The translations under genes and the position numbers were made by a program. Of a stretch of DNA of 17,891 nucleotides, positions 7,306 through 14,774 are shown piece after piece. This stretch comes from Caryophanales bacterium UBA6768. GTDB lineage: Bacteria; Bacillota; Bacilli; Bacillales_D; Amphibacillaceae. The DNA lies in NCBI GenBank assembly GCA_002453315.1, contig DKGO01000116.1, forward strand, positions 1 through 17,891. Reading direction: 5' to 3'. Each line of letters starts with the position of its first letter. Positions within the stretch are counted from its first letter, which is position 1. The notes under the pieces are model-generated. The model did no database searches and had not been told where the DNA came from. It saw only the letters and a list, made by a program, of their open reading frames with translations.

Positions 7306-8109
7306 TTATGCTAATTGCAATAATTGTTTTTGTCTTTCTAAAGCGTCTAGACGATATTTTTCTTTTTCTTTTTTGTTCATTTTTTTAAACGTATTAAGAA
7401 ACTCTTCATACTTAGGAATAATTTTTTCTACAGTTCCAAAGTCTTTCACCATTCCATATTCGAGCCATAAAATTTTATCGCAAAATTGCTTCATCTGACC
7501 AATAGAATGGCTAACGAAAATCATCGTTTTCCCTTGTTTCTTAAACTCTTTCATTTTATCTAAGCTTTTTTCAGCAAAGGCCTTGTCACCAACTGAGAGC
7601 GCTTCATCAATTATTAGGATGTCTGGATCAATATTGACTGAAATGGCAAACCCAAGTCGAGATCTCATTCCGCTTGAATAAGATTTAACAGGTTGGTCGA
7701 TAAAGTCGCCGAGCTCCGAGAACTCAATAATTTCGGGTTCAAGGGCTTTGATTTCCTCTTTACTGAATCCGAGCATTAACAATTTGAGTTCAATATTGTC
7801 CCGACCCGTCAAATCACCTTTTAAACCAGCTGCAACAGCAATTAACGCTACTTCACCGTTGGTTTTAACAGTACCAGCAGTTTCTGGCACGATTCCCGCA
7901 ATGATGTTTGCAAGTGTCGATTTCCCAGAACCATTAATGCCGACAAAGCCAACAACATCACCGTGATCTGCTTCAAAGCTAACTCCCGTTAAGGCATAGA
8001 AATTATCTCCATACTCTTTCGGCAAGATCAAATCCAAAATCCGTTCTTTCGTACTGTTATAGAGCTTATATTTTTTTGTAATGTTAGTTGCGACAATCGC
8101 TTTTTTCAT
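7306..8109 (-). CDS. tagH: Teichoic acid exporter ATP-binding protein TagH
   Basis: This 267-aa ATPase of the wall teichoic acid exporter TagGH (TarGH) would use ATP to move the lipid-linked polymer across the membrane together with TagG. Counting from ATG 8109: Walker A GINGSGKST at 57-65, the signature YSSGM at 144-148 (typical of polysaccharide exporters rather than LSGGQ), Walker B ILIIDE at 164-169, and switch His201 in FVSHS. The start at 8109 is preferred because GGTG (8116-8119) is six bases upstream; the in-frame TTG at 8136 lies inside tagG. The protein ends soon after the ATPase domain, like Staphylococcus TarH, and lacks the long extracytoplasmic extension of Bacillus subtilis TagH. 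It follows tagG by 13 bases in one transcript. Confidence 0.93.
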   Translation of the reverse strand: MKKAIVATNITKKYKLYNSTKERILDLILPKEYGDNFYALTGVSFEADHGDVVGFVGINGSGKSTLANIIAGIVPETAGTVKTNGEVALIAVAAGLKGDLTGRDNIELKLLMLGFSKEEIKALEPEIIEFSELGDFIDQPVKSYSSGMRSRLGFAISVNIDPDILIIDEALSVGDKAFAEKSLDKMKEFKKQGKTMIFVSHSIGQMKQFCDKILWLEYGMVKDFGTVEKIIPKYEEFLNTFKKMNKKEKEKYRLDALERQKQLLQLA

Positions 8110-8122
8110 AGTTATCACCAGA

Positions 8123-8941
8123 TTATAAGTAATCAATAAAGTGTCGTCTGAATTTCATATGAAGTGCCGAACCAATTAAAAATAAAATAACAACGACTCC
8201 CCAGAAATAGAGGGTGTATTTCCAATGAACGATAAAGTACCAATCTAAACCGAAGAAAGCTGCTCGATACCCTTCTATTAAGTAAAATAAAGGGTTTAGC
8301 TTTAATATTGTCTGTAACTTCTCACTTAGAACTGTCATTTGCCAAAGAATTGGCGATAAATAAAGCAACATCCGCAACGTTGAATTTAAAAACATATGCA
8401 CATCTCGAATAATCGTTGATAATGTCGACGTAATTAGCGAAATGGCAAAGGTTAAACAAAAGGTTGCAAAAAGGAAATAAATTAATTGAAGGTAGTAAAT
8501 AGATATAAAGTATCCTCCAATTTGGAAGATAATAAAAGTTACACCGAGTAAGACTAGGTGAATATAAAATTGTGAAAAAATCACAATGTTCGGGATGACA
8601 CTCATCGGAAAGTTCATTTTTGATAACAGGCGAAGTCGCGTATAAATAGACTTCGACCCTTGAATCGTCGATTGATAGAAAAAGGTCCACAAAATAAAAC
8701 CACCGAGCAACCAAAAAATGAACGGGACATCCATCCCAGGTGCTACCTCGATATCGGCTCGCTGCCGGATGCTTCCAAAAACGAACCAATAAATCAAAAT
8801 TTGGATGACGGGGTTGATTACTTCCCAAGCCATCCCTAAATAATTGTTTTTATTTTTGCTTTTTAATTCATATAAAGAAAGACGTCGAACTAAATAAAAA
8901 TGATCTATCTGTTCTCTTATGACGGTTATCGCTGATCTCAT
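8123..8941 (-). CDS. tagG: Teichoic acid exporter permease TagG
   Basis: This 272-aa ABC-2 type permease forms the membrane channel for wall teichoic acid export with TagH. It carries the hallmark start LSLYELKSKNKNNYLGMAWE (residues 21-40) followed by VINPVIQILIYWFVFG, and has six or so hydrophobic segments (about 42-60, 74-93, 115-140, 150-175, 187-203, 243-260). The C-terminal LNPLFYLIEGYRAAFF is also typical of polysaccharide ABC-2 exporters. Length agrees with TagG/TarG (about 270-275 aa). It is the first gene of the tagGH transcript, with its own strong promoter at 9002-9030. The ribosome binding site is modest: AAAGGAAA lies rather far from the ATG. Confidence 0.93.
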   Translation of the reverse strand: MRSAITVIREQIDHFYLVRRLSLYELKSKNKNNYLGMAWEVINPVIQILIYWFVFGSIRQRADIEVAPGMDVPFIFWLLGGFILWTFFYQSTIQGSKSIYTRLRLLSKMNFPMSVIPNIVIFSQFYIHLVLLGVTFIIFQIGGYFISIYYLQLIYFLFATFCLTFAISLITSTLSTIIRDVHMFLNSTLRMLLYLSPILWQMTVLSEKLQTILKLNPLFYLIEGYRAAFFGLDWYFIVHWKYTLYFWGVVVILFLIGSALHMKFRRHFIDYL

Positions 8942-9001
8942 AGATACTTTCTATTTCCTTTCGGGTTTCTAATAACTCTCCTCTTCATTATACGCCATTA
9001 A

Positions 9002-9030
9002 ATTATACAAGTAGAGTAGGTAAATGACAA
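9002..9030 (-). promoter_or_regulatory. Promoter of tagGH
   Basis: On the minus strand, TTGTCA (9025-9030) and a perfect TATAAT (9002-9007) are separated by 17 bases. The transcript would start near 8995 and give a leader of about 55 bases. A second TATAAT at 8987-8992 lacks a matching -35. Separate transcription of the exporter from the polymerase gene upstream is therefore likely. Confidence 0.75.
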
Positions 9031-9075
9031 ATCTAAGGAAGCTTTCATGCTTTTAGAAAAACCCTTCAATTGGTT

Positions 9076-11166
9076 TTAAGTAAAGAAGATTTTATCTACA
9101 ACTCGTTTGCAGGATGCACCGTCTTCTAATAAGCAGAATTTCTCATAAAACTTGTTTGCATGTTCTGGTTGGGAAACCCTTTTTTCTTTTCTTGTTCTAA
9201 TTTCAAAGATTACTTCTTTTGTAGTTTTTACTAACGGTCCAGGAGCAGACTTTTCAAAATCAAAATAAAAACCACGCAATTTATCTCGATAATGTTCAAT
9301 ATCATAAACGAAAAAAATCATTGGTCGCTTCAAATTTGCATAGTCAAAAAATACCGAAGAATAATCTGTAATAAGTAAGTCGGAGACGAGATACAAATCA
9401 CGAATGTCTTCGTAGTGTGAGTAATCAAAAATAAATCCCTCATAAGCAGATAAGTCAAGGTTTTCCGCAATAAGATAATGAAGCCTTAGTAAGACGATAT
9501 ATTCGTTGCTTAATGCTTTTTTCAACTCATTAAAGTTAAGTTGAAGGTCAAATTTATACTTTCCTTTTGCATAAAATTCATGATCTCTCCAGGTCGGAGC
9601 ATATAAGATAACCTTTTTATCATGAGGAAGCTTCATCTTTTGTTTCAATTTGGTGATTGTTCCTTTGTTATTATATTTCAATAAAAAATCATTTCGTGGA
9701 TATCCTGATTCGATAATGTGCTTTTTAAATCCAAAAGCACGTTTAAAGATTTCAGTAGAATAACGATTAGGTGATATTAAGTAATCCCACTTTTGCGCTT
9801 CTTTAAGAAAGTTATTAACATATGTTTCGGCATTAGTGGCTGGCATGTGAACCTCATCCATATCAGCAGCTAGTTTTTTTAATGGAGTTCCATGCCATGT
9901 TTGCACATAAATCGTCCTTTTTGGTTTGGGCAACCATAATGGTAAGCGACTATTCACTATCCAATATTTTGCGGTAGGCATGAGAAGTAACCATTTTATT
10001 GTAAAACGATGCACAGTTTTCACGTCTAGATTAGCAAATTTTGCGGCGTGTTTACGATCGACACTCCAGTACATTTTATAATTTAAATTTTTTTCTTTCA
10101 TGTATTCATAAATTGCTCTTGGGTTGCAGCTAATTTGCTTGCCATGAAAACTCTCAAATATAATAATCTTTTTTTTTGGAAGAAGGCCCATAAGAAAGAA
10201 GCCTAACGTATATAATTGCTTAACAAATTTACTCCTGCGGAGCTTGATTAACTTTTCTTTCGTTCGGTGTGCTAGACGTGCTTTCGAATTAAAGTTTGAC
10301 AATTGTAATGTTAAGTATTTTGCTTTCTTAGTCGGGTGAGCAAATAATGTAACCTTGCCTAGCATGGGATGCTGCATTTTCTTTTTCAATTTATACAGCC
10401 GAGCCTCTTGAATCCAGCACATTCGCTGGCTACTCAACGTTTGAATTCCCTCAGTTGTTTTTACAACTAATTCAAAATAAAATTTATACTCGGCTATCCT
10501 ATGGACTTGTTTTATATAAGTAAGAGGAAGCGCACAGTTGAAGCTTATCATGGGCATGTTTGAACTTTCCCTTTCTGTGCATTGTAAAGGGAGCCTTAGC
10601 ACGTCATGATTAGAAGCGTTCGTGACGATAATCTCTGTATGGACTAGCACATGATCATCATTATCTAACGGTGGATAATAGAAATATCCATTTAAATTAA
10701 TCTTGTGATTGGAAATAGACACGTTAGTAAAACTGGCAAATACATTGTGATAGCTAATAACAAAAGATAAATTAGAATGTCTAGTTTTATATGGATAAAA
10801 CATCTTGTCACTGTCAATAAGAATTGTGAAGGTATGTAGACTTTTATTCGTTGTTTTTATTCGTATGTTTTTTTCTTCATTATTTTTCTTCATGTAAAAG
10901 TACAAGTCCCAAATTTCTTTTTCAATTTGCAGGAGTTCTGTCGTTGGTGGCGAAATATTAACTTCAAATAGATAGAATTTTTGGTTAGAACATTGAATTG
11001 ACGAGTGTAAAGGAATTTTTTTAAATCCATTTCGTTGTTTTAGTACAAAATAATATTCTTCACTAGAAGAAATTAATTTCCTGTTAATCGGAATTGTAAT
11101 TTTATAACTAGAGGTCTCCCTCTTGATGGTCGCAGCCTCTTGATTAATATATTTAGTTTTTTTCAC
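9076..11166 (-). CDS. TagF/TarL-type teichoic acid polyol-phosphate polymerase (CDP-glycerol/CDP-ribitol glycerophosphotransferase family)
   Basis: This 696-aa enzyme would extend wall teichoic acid by transferring glycerol- or ribitol-phosphate from the CDP-activated precursor to the growing chain, at the inner face of the membrane. Residues about 1-310 form a beta-rich N-terminal region like the extra domain of TarL/TagF proteins. Residues about 320-696 are the Glyphos_transf domain: YWIVNSRLPLWLPKPKRT, then QTWHGTPLKKL with His425, RLHYL with His563, and ITDYSSVFFDYA at 599-610. The two His correspond to those needed for TagF catalysis. The start is a GTG; GAGAGGGG lies about 13 bases upstream, which is unusually far, so the exact start is uncertain. 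It is divergent from the GT2 gene and upstream of tagGH. Glycerol versus ribitol cannot be decided from the sequence. Confidence 0.88.
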   Translation of the reverse strand: MKKTKYINQEAATIKRETSSYKITIPINRKLISSSEEYYFVLKQRNGFKKIPLHSSIQCSNQKFYLFEVNISPPTTELLQIEKEIWDLYFYMKKNNEEKNIRIKTTNKSLHTFTILIDSDKMFYPYKTRHSNLSFVISYHNVFASFTNVSISNHKINLNGYFYYPPLDNDDHVLVHTEIIVTNASNHDVLRLPLQCTERESSNMPMISFNCALPLTYIKQVHRIAEYKFYFELVVKTTEGIQTLSSQRMCWIQEARLYKLKKKMQHPMLGKVTLFAHPTKKAKYLTLQLSNFNSKARLAHRTKEKLIKLRRSKFVKQLYTLGFFLMGLLPKKKIIIFESFHGKQISCNPRAIYEYMKEKNLNYKMYWSVDRKHAAKFANLDVKTVHRFTIKWLLLMPTAKYWIVNSRLPLWLPKPKRTIYVQTWHGTPLKKLAADMDEVHMPATNAETYVNNFLKEAQKWDYLISPNRYSTEIFKRAFGFKKHIIESGYPRNDFLLKYNNKGTITKLKQKMKLPHDKKVILYAPTWRDHEFYAKGKYKFDLQLNFNELKKALSNEYIVLLRLHYLIAENLDLSAYEGFIFDYSHYEDIRDLYLVSDLLITDYSSVFFDYANLKRPMIFFVYDIEHYRDKLRGFYFDFEKSAPGPLVKTTKEVIFEIRTRKEKRVSQPEHANKFYEKFCLLEDGASCKRVVDKIFFT

Positions 11167-11320
11167 TTGGGAAATCAGGCCCCTCTCAAAATATCTTAAT
11201 TAAGAATTGTATCTCCATAATTTAACAAAAGTACTCACTAATGTTTTACAAAGGTAAGTAATGGGAAAAATAGAAGAAGATAATATTCTTAATAGATAAT
11301 CGATGAGGAGCACGTAAATC
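11167..11320. promoter_or_regulatory. Divergent intergenic region between polymerase and glycosyltransferase genes
   Basis: This 154-base region must hold control signals for both directions. It contains a perfect 12-base palindrome, TCTTAATTAAGA (11194-11205), a possible operator. No clear SigA promoter was found for either gene. GAGGAG before the plus-strand ATG is about ten bases away, and the minus-strand ribosome binding site is about 13 bases from its GTG. Confidence 0.35.
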
Positions 11321-12862
11321 ATGATTTCAATCATCCGTCAGCTCGTTCCAAAGTTTAATACTGAAGAGATGCTACTGAAAAGAGCTGAATATAACCAAGA
11401 TGGCTATTATGTGCATTCTGTAAATCATAATAAAAGTCCGGTCGTATCTGTTGTTCTACCTGTATATAATGCGGAGAAGACGTTACATAAAACAATCGAT
11501 TCAGTTATTAACCAATCGATTGGATTCGATAACATTGAATTAATTATTATTGATGATCGCTCAACAGACCAATCTCGCTCAATTATACTGTCCTATGCGC
11601 GTGCTTATCCGAACATCGTTCCAGTATTTTTTAGAGAAAATAATGGTTCACCCGCAATTCCGAGAAATGTTGGAATCAAATTAGCTAGGGGCGAATATAT
11701 CAAATTCATTGACTCAGATGATTGGTTAGCACCTACTGGAATTGAAAACTTATACAATTTATTGCGAAAAACAGGGGATCAATATGCGATTGGTCGCACG
11801 ATTAAGGTAGAGGACAATAAATATACAATTACTGGAGAATATAACAGTTGTGAGAATCGGGTATCGATTCATCCATGTTCCATTCCACATGTTTTCCAAC
11901 ACTTAGGACCAACAGCGAGAATGATGAAGACCCAATTTATTAGGGAAAATAACTATCAATTTCCAAATATGCGATTTGCAGAAGATAAGCAGTTTTTCAT
12001 TGACGTCCTTACGAATTGTCCAACGATCTCGACGACGACAGATGTCATTTATTATGTTAATCGCGATAAAGATAACAAAAGTTTAGTTTCTAAGACGTCG
12101 ATCTTCGAAAAAACAGACACGAACATTTCGGTTATCAAATATGTCATTAGTAAAAACTTACCTGAAAGAATTGAAAGAATGGTCTTAAACCGCTTGTATG
12201 AATTCGATTGTATAACGAGGCTTTTTAATCGACACCACTTTCTACGTTCAGAAAAAAAGGAAGAGTATTTTGAGAAGTTTGCGGAAGTGTTAAACACCAC
12301 GGCACAATTGAGATATGATTTTACAGAAAACTTTTTTGAACCATGGCATAAAATTTTAGTGCATTTATTTAAGCAGCAGCGTTATGATGACATCGTCACA
12401 CTTATCGAATGGAGTTTAAAAGACAAGACAAAACAGACAATAGTGAAAGACGGCTTACCATACTATCGGTTGCCTTTTGAAGATGAGTATGAATATGTCC
12501 GTTTGAAGTTATTAGCAGTTTATCATTCAGTGGAAAAGGGACCAAATGATTTTAAAATACGGTTTAATATTTATGGCGACAAAGAGCGCGAAATACAATC
12601 ACTTGTCATCCGTGAACGGAATAATCATTTAAATGAATTGCAATTTCCAATTGTACAAGAAGACGACCATTTGCACACCGTATCCATACCTTATGAAACA
12701 TTGAGTAGATTAAATTCTTCAAGCTATCTTGTTTATATACGATACGATCAATATCAAAAATTAATGATAAAGATGAACACGAGAAATATCATTACTTATG
12801 ATAAAAAGGAGTTGGATTTCTATACGACGATTGGTGATAATTATGGGCTAAATGTAAAGTAG
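11321..12862 (+). CDS. GT2-family glycosyltransferase, TarS-like, probably decorates teichoic acid
   Basis: This 513-aa GT-A glycosyltransferase starts its catalytic domain at about residue 41 (VSVVLPVYNAEKTLHKTIDS). It has the nucleotide-binding DDRSTD at 78-83, the acceptor-side motif GSPAIPRNVGIKLARGEYI at 109-127, the metal-binding DSDDW at 131-135 and a likely catalytic-base region FAEDKQFF at 219-226. A helical linker (about 280-400) is followed by a small beta-rich C-terminal part (about 410-510). This order matches TarS, which adds GlcNAc to poly(ribitol phosphate) and has a C-terminal trimerising domain. Its place between two TagF/TarL-type polymerases supports a WTA-modifying role, but donor sugar and linkage are unknown. 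There is no membrane segment. The stop codon is inside the following hairpin. Confidence 0.85.
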   Translation: MISIIRQLVPKFNTEEMLLKRAEYNQDGYYVHSVNHNKSPVVSVVLPVYNAEKTLHKTIDSVINQSIGFDNIELIIIDDRSTDQSRSIILSYARAYPNIVPVFFRENNGSPAIPRNVGIKLARGEYIKFIDSDDWLAPTGIENLYNLLRKTGDQYAIGRTIKVEDNKYTITGEYNSCENRVSIHPCSIPHVFQHLGPTARMMKTQFIRENNYQFPNMRFAEDKQFFIDVLTNCPTISTTTDVIYYVNRDKDNKSLVSKTSIFEKTDTNISVIKYVISKNLPERIERMVLNRLYEFDCITRLFNRHHFLRSEKKEEYFEKFAEVLNTTAQLRYDFTENFFEPWHKILVHLFKQQRYDDIVTLIEWSLKDKTKQTIVKDGLPYYRLPFEDEYEYVRLKLLAVYHSVEKGPNDFKIRFNIYGDKEREIQSLVIRERNNHLNELQFPIVQEDDHLHTVSIPYETLSRLNSSSYLVYIRYDQYQKLMIKMNTRNIITYDKKELDFYTTIGDNYGLNVK

Positions 12863-12887
12863 CATCCTTTTGGGAAAGGATGCTACT
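12858..12887. terminator. Perfect hairpin between convergent genes, overlapping the GT2 stop codon
   Basis: AGTAGCATCCTTT (12858-12870) and AAAGGATGCTACT (12875-12887) form a perfect 13-bp stem with the tetraloop TGGG. The TAG stop at 12860-12862 is part of the stem. Only weak T-rich tracts follow on either side (GTTTATTG on plus, TTACATTT on minus), so termination may be partial. It probably serves both convergent genes, whose stops are about 30 bases apart. Confidence 0.65.
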
Positions 12888-12892
12888 AATGT

Positions 12893-14089
12893 TTATTGCA
12901 AAAATATCTCTTTTACGACACGCTCACTTGCCCGTCCGTCTTCTAAATAACAGAACTTTTCATAAAATGCCTGAATGTTTTCTGAAGGTGTAAATCCATG
13001 TTCTTCAATTTTATTAATCTCTGCTATTAATTCGTCAGTTGTTTTGACGAGAGGTCCAGGTGCACGTTTCTCAAAGTCAAAATAAAACCCTCTGAGTGTA
13101 TCGCGATATTCTTCAATATCATAAACAAAAAACAACATTGGGCGTTTTAAGTTGGCATAATCAAAAAACACAGAAGAATAATCAGTAATCAACATATCAG
13201 CAACAAGATACAATTCTCGAATATCTTCATGTTTTGAAAAGTCGAATACAAAGTCTTCATAGCCAGAGAGATCAAGGTTTTCGGCTACTAAATAGTGTAA
13301 TCTTAAAAGGATAATGTACTGGTCACCAATTTCTTTTCTTAATTTATCAAGATCTAGTTGTAAATCGAACTTGTAACGACCTTTACCATGGAACTGATTG
13401 TCTCGCCATGTTGGTGCATACAGGATAATTTTTTTATCCTTAGAGAGCTTAAATTGGGATTTTAACCTGTTAATAGTGTTCTCATTATTATTGTTAACTA
13501 TAAAATCATTACGAGGGTAACCGGATTCAATTATTTTATTATTGTAGTTAAAGGCTCGCTTGAATATTTCAGTTGAATACGTATTAGGCGATATTAAATA
13601 ATCCCATTTGCTAGCCTCATACGTAAAATTTTTTTTATATCTCTGAGTATCTGTCCCAGGCATATGAACTTCTTCCATATCATTAGCCAATCGCTTCAGT
13701 GGTGTTCCATGCCAAGTTTGAATATAAATCGTATGTTTTGGCTTTGGAATCCACAATGGTAACCTACTATTAGAAATCCAGTACTTTGATCGATTCATAT
13801 AATAAAGCCATTTAATAGAAAAGCGCCGAATAAATTTCACATTAAGCTCTGTTTTTTGCAAATGCTTTAGATTGCTTCGATCTACGCTCCAATACATTTG
13901 GAAATTAGGATGGTGGTTTTCTAAATACTCGAAGATCGCTCGAGGATTGTCACTATAGGCTCTTCCTAAGAAGCTCTCAAACATAATTAAGTCGTTATTT
14001 TTAGGCAATAACTTACCTAAAAGTTGAAATACTTTTTTATAAGACTTTGTTAATAGCACTTTTGTTTTTCTTTTAATTTTATTAATCAC
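12893..14089 (-). CDS. Second TagF/TarL-type (TagB-length) teichoic acid polyol-phosphate transferase
   Basis: This 398-aa protein consists almost only of the Glyphos_transf domain. It has SKYWISNSRLPLWIPKPK at 101-118, QTWHGTPLKRL with His127, RLHYL with His265 and ITDYSSVFFDYA at 301-312, the same catalytic pattern as the 696-aa neighbour. By eye the two are closely related over their whole shared length, for example LRGFYFDFEK and APGPLVKTT in both. The length fits a TagB-like primase or TarK-like enzyme, while the motifs are as close to TagF/TarL; the split of roles between the two is inferred. A basic N-terminus with an amphipathic stretch (about 1-30) could bind the membrane. The GTG start at 14089 has only a weak ribosome binding site, GGCGTGG. 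It converges on the GT2 gene. Confidence 0.87.
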   Translation of the reverse strand: MINKIKRKTKVLLTKSYKKVFQLLGKLLPKNNDLIMFESFLGRAYSDNPRAIFEYLENHHPNFQMYWSVDRSNLKHLQKTELNVKFIRRFSIKWLYYMNRSKYWISNSRLPLWIPKPKHTIYIQTWHGTPLKRLANDMEEVHMPGTDTQRYKKNFTYEASKWDYLISPNTYSTEIFKRAFNYNNKIIESGYPRNDFIVNNNNENTINRLKSQFKLSKDKKIILYAPTWRDNQFHGKGRYKFDLQLDLDKLRKEIGDQYIILLRLHYLVAENLDLSGYEDFVFDFSKHEDIRELYLVADMLITDYSSVFFDYANLKRPMLFFVYDIEEYRDTLRGFYFDFEKRAPGPLVKTTDELIAEINKIEEHGFTPSENIQAFYEKFCYLEDGRASERVVKEIFLQ

Positions 14090-14276
14090 ATAACCACGCC
14101 AATAGAATAGTATTTTGATAGTTACAATACTAGAATAGACTTAGCCTTTTAAAAAATCAATCTAGAAGACAGTAAAAGTACTTCCTATCTCAAGGTAATT
14201 ATTGAAAACCTCAAGGTATATGTTAAATTAGTAACACTACTTTAGATAGTATAAATCAATTAAGGAGAGTCTTAAT

Positions 14277-14384
14277 ATGAATGATAAATATGATCAACAA
14301 TTGACAATTGATTTATTAACTAACAATAAAGAAATGAAAATTATGAATAATTCATGGCTGGAAACTTTATTCATCTTAGGCTAA
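14277..14384 (+). CDS. Small 35-codon ORF of unknown function beside an IS remnant
   Basis: ATG 14277 is preceded by TAAGGAGAG about eight bases upstream, a near-ideal ribosome binding site. The peptide is 35 aa, begins MNDKYDQQLTIDLL, is rich in Asn and Lys in its middle, and ends in a hydrophobic SWLETLFILG. It resembles no family I recognise. The stop lies where the similarity to an IS1182 transposase (minus strand) fades out, so this may be the intact 5' end of a gene cut by the insertion rather than a natural small protein. A leader-type or signalling peptide is a possible alternative. TATAAA near 14249-14254 could be a -10 element. Confidence 0.4.
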   Translation: MNDKYDQQLTIDLLTNNKEMKIMNNSWLETLFILG

Positions 14385-14632
14385 CTTTTTCCACGAACTG
14401 ATTCCGTAAATGCACAAAGCATTCGCGCAATAGGCAGGACGACCAGATTGTAAAAAATCCTTAAAAGCTTCACCTAGTATGCTTTCAAGAAGGTCATTAA
14501 TGCAAAGGCAATATCATTTTCTTTTAGTTTAACTTCTAAATCTAATTCATAGTATAATTATTCAAACATAAGGACACCTCCGAAAATTATAGTGTGGTAA
14601 CTTTAATTCTATCAAGAGGTATCCTTTTTTGT
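14385..14632 (-). mobile_element. Decayed end of an IS1182-family insertion sequence
   Basis: The minus strand carries a perfect ribosome binding site GGAGGTG (14575-14581), ATG at 14569, and then frameshifted and stopped pieces of an IS1182-family transposase N-terminus. LDLEVKLKENDIAFA is in one frame; after a one-base loss near 14500, ESILGEAFKDFLQSGRPAY continues in another; then ALCIY and a TESV piece. These correspond to the IS1182 pattern LPLDLEVKL.ENDIAFAV..LVESIP.EAF...GCPAYHP..ILCAYTQSVFSG. An early stop follows the third codon. Only about 60 codons remain, so the element is dead. The other IS end was not found nearby, and boundaries are approximate. Confidence 0.65.
14571..14630 (+). 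terminator. Hairpin with T-run at the IS end
   Basis: AGGACACCTC (14571-14580) pairs with GAGGTATCCT (14616-14625) with one mismatch, followed by six T on the plus strand. The left arm covers the transposase ribosome binding site. Such a hairpin at an IS end would stop transcription coming from outside and hide the ribosome binding site in read-through RNA. Confidence 0.5.
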
Positions 14633-14644
14633 TTACTAAAATAT

Positions 14645-14692
14645 AAAAAGACGTGGATTTACACATTTCAGTGTAAGAACCACGGCTTTTTT
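14645..14692. terminator. Bidirectional terminator downstream of the acyltransferase gene
   Basis: CGTGG (14652-14656) pairs with CCACG (14680-14684), and inside it TTACAC (14659-14664) pairs with GTGTAA (14671-14676) around the loop ATTTCA. AAAAA lies to the left (14645-14649) and a run of six T to the right (14687-14692), so it can work in both directions. It lies about 80 bases beyond the acyltransferase stop and probably ends that transcript. Confidence 0.7.
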
Positions 14693-14774
14693 CTGGGTTT
14701 TGCTCCAGTCGCTAGCTTATACTTTAAAGGTATATAATTCCATATCCAAAACGGGGTTTGCTAGCATCAAATAG

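Noticed and set aside
8322..8828. 168-codon minus-strand ORF inside tagG
   Set aside because: It is in another frame of tagG on the same strand, with Cys/His/Arg-rich composition unlike the neighbours; tagG itself is clearly real.
9031..9070. Possible terminator after the large polymerase gene
   Set aside because: The only hairpin is two 4-bp stems interrupted by a bulge and it has no U-tract, so it is too weak to call.
11194..11205. Palindrome TCTTAATTAAGA as a defined regulator operator
   Set aside because: It is perfect but short and AT-rich, so it is expected fairly often by chance; it is mentioned only as part of the intergenic region.
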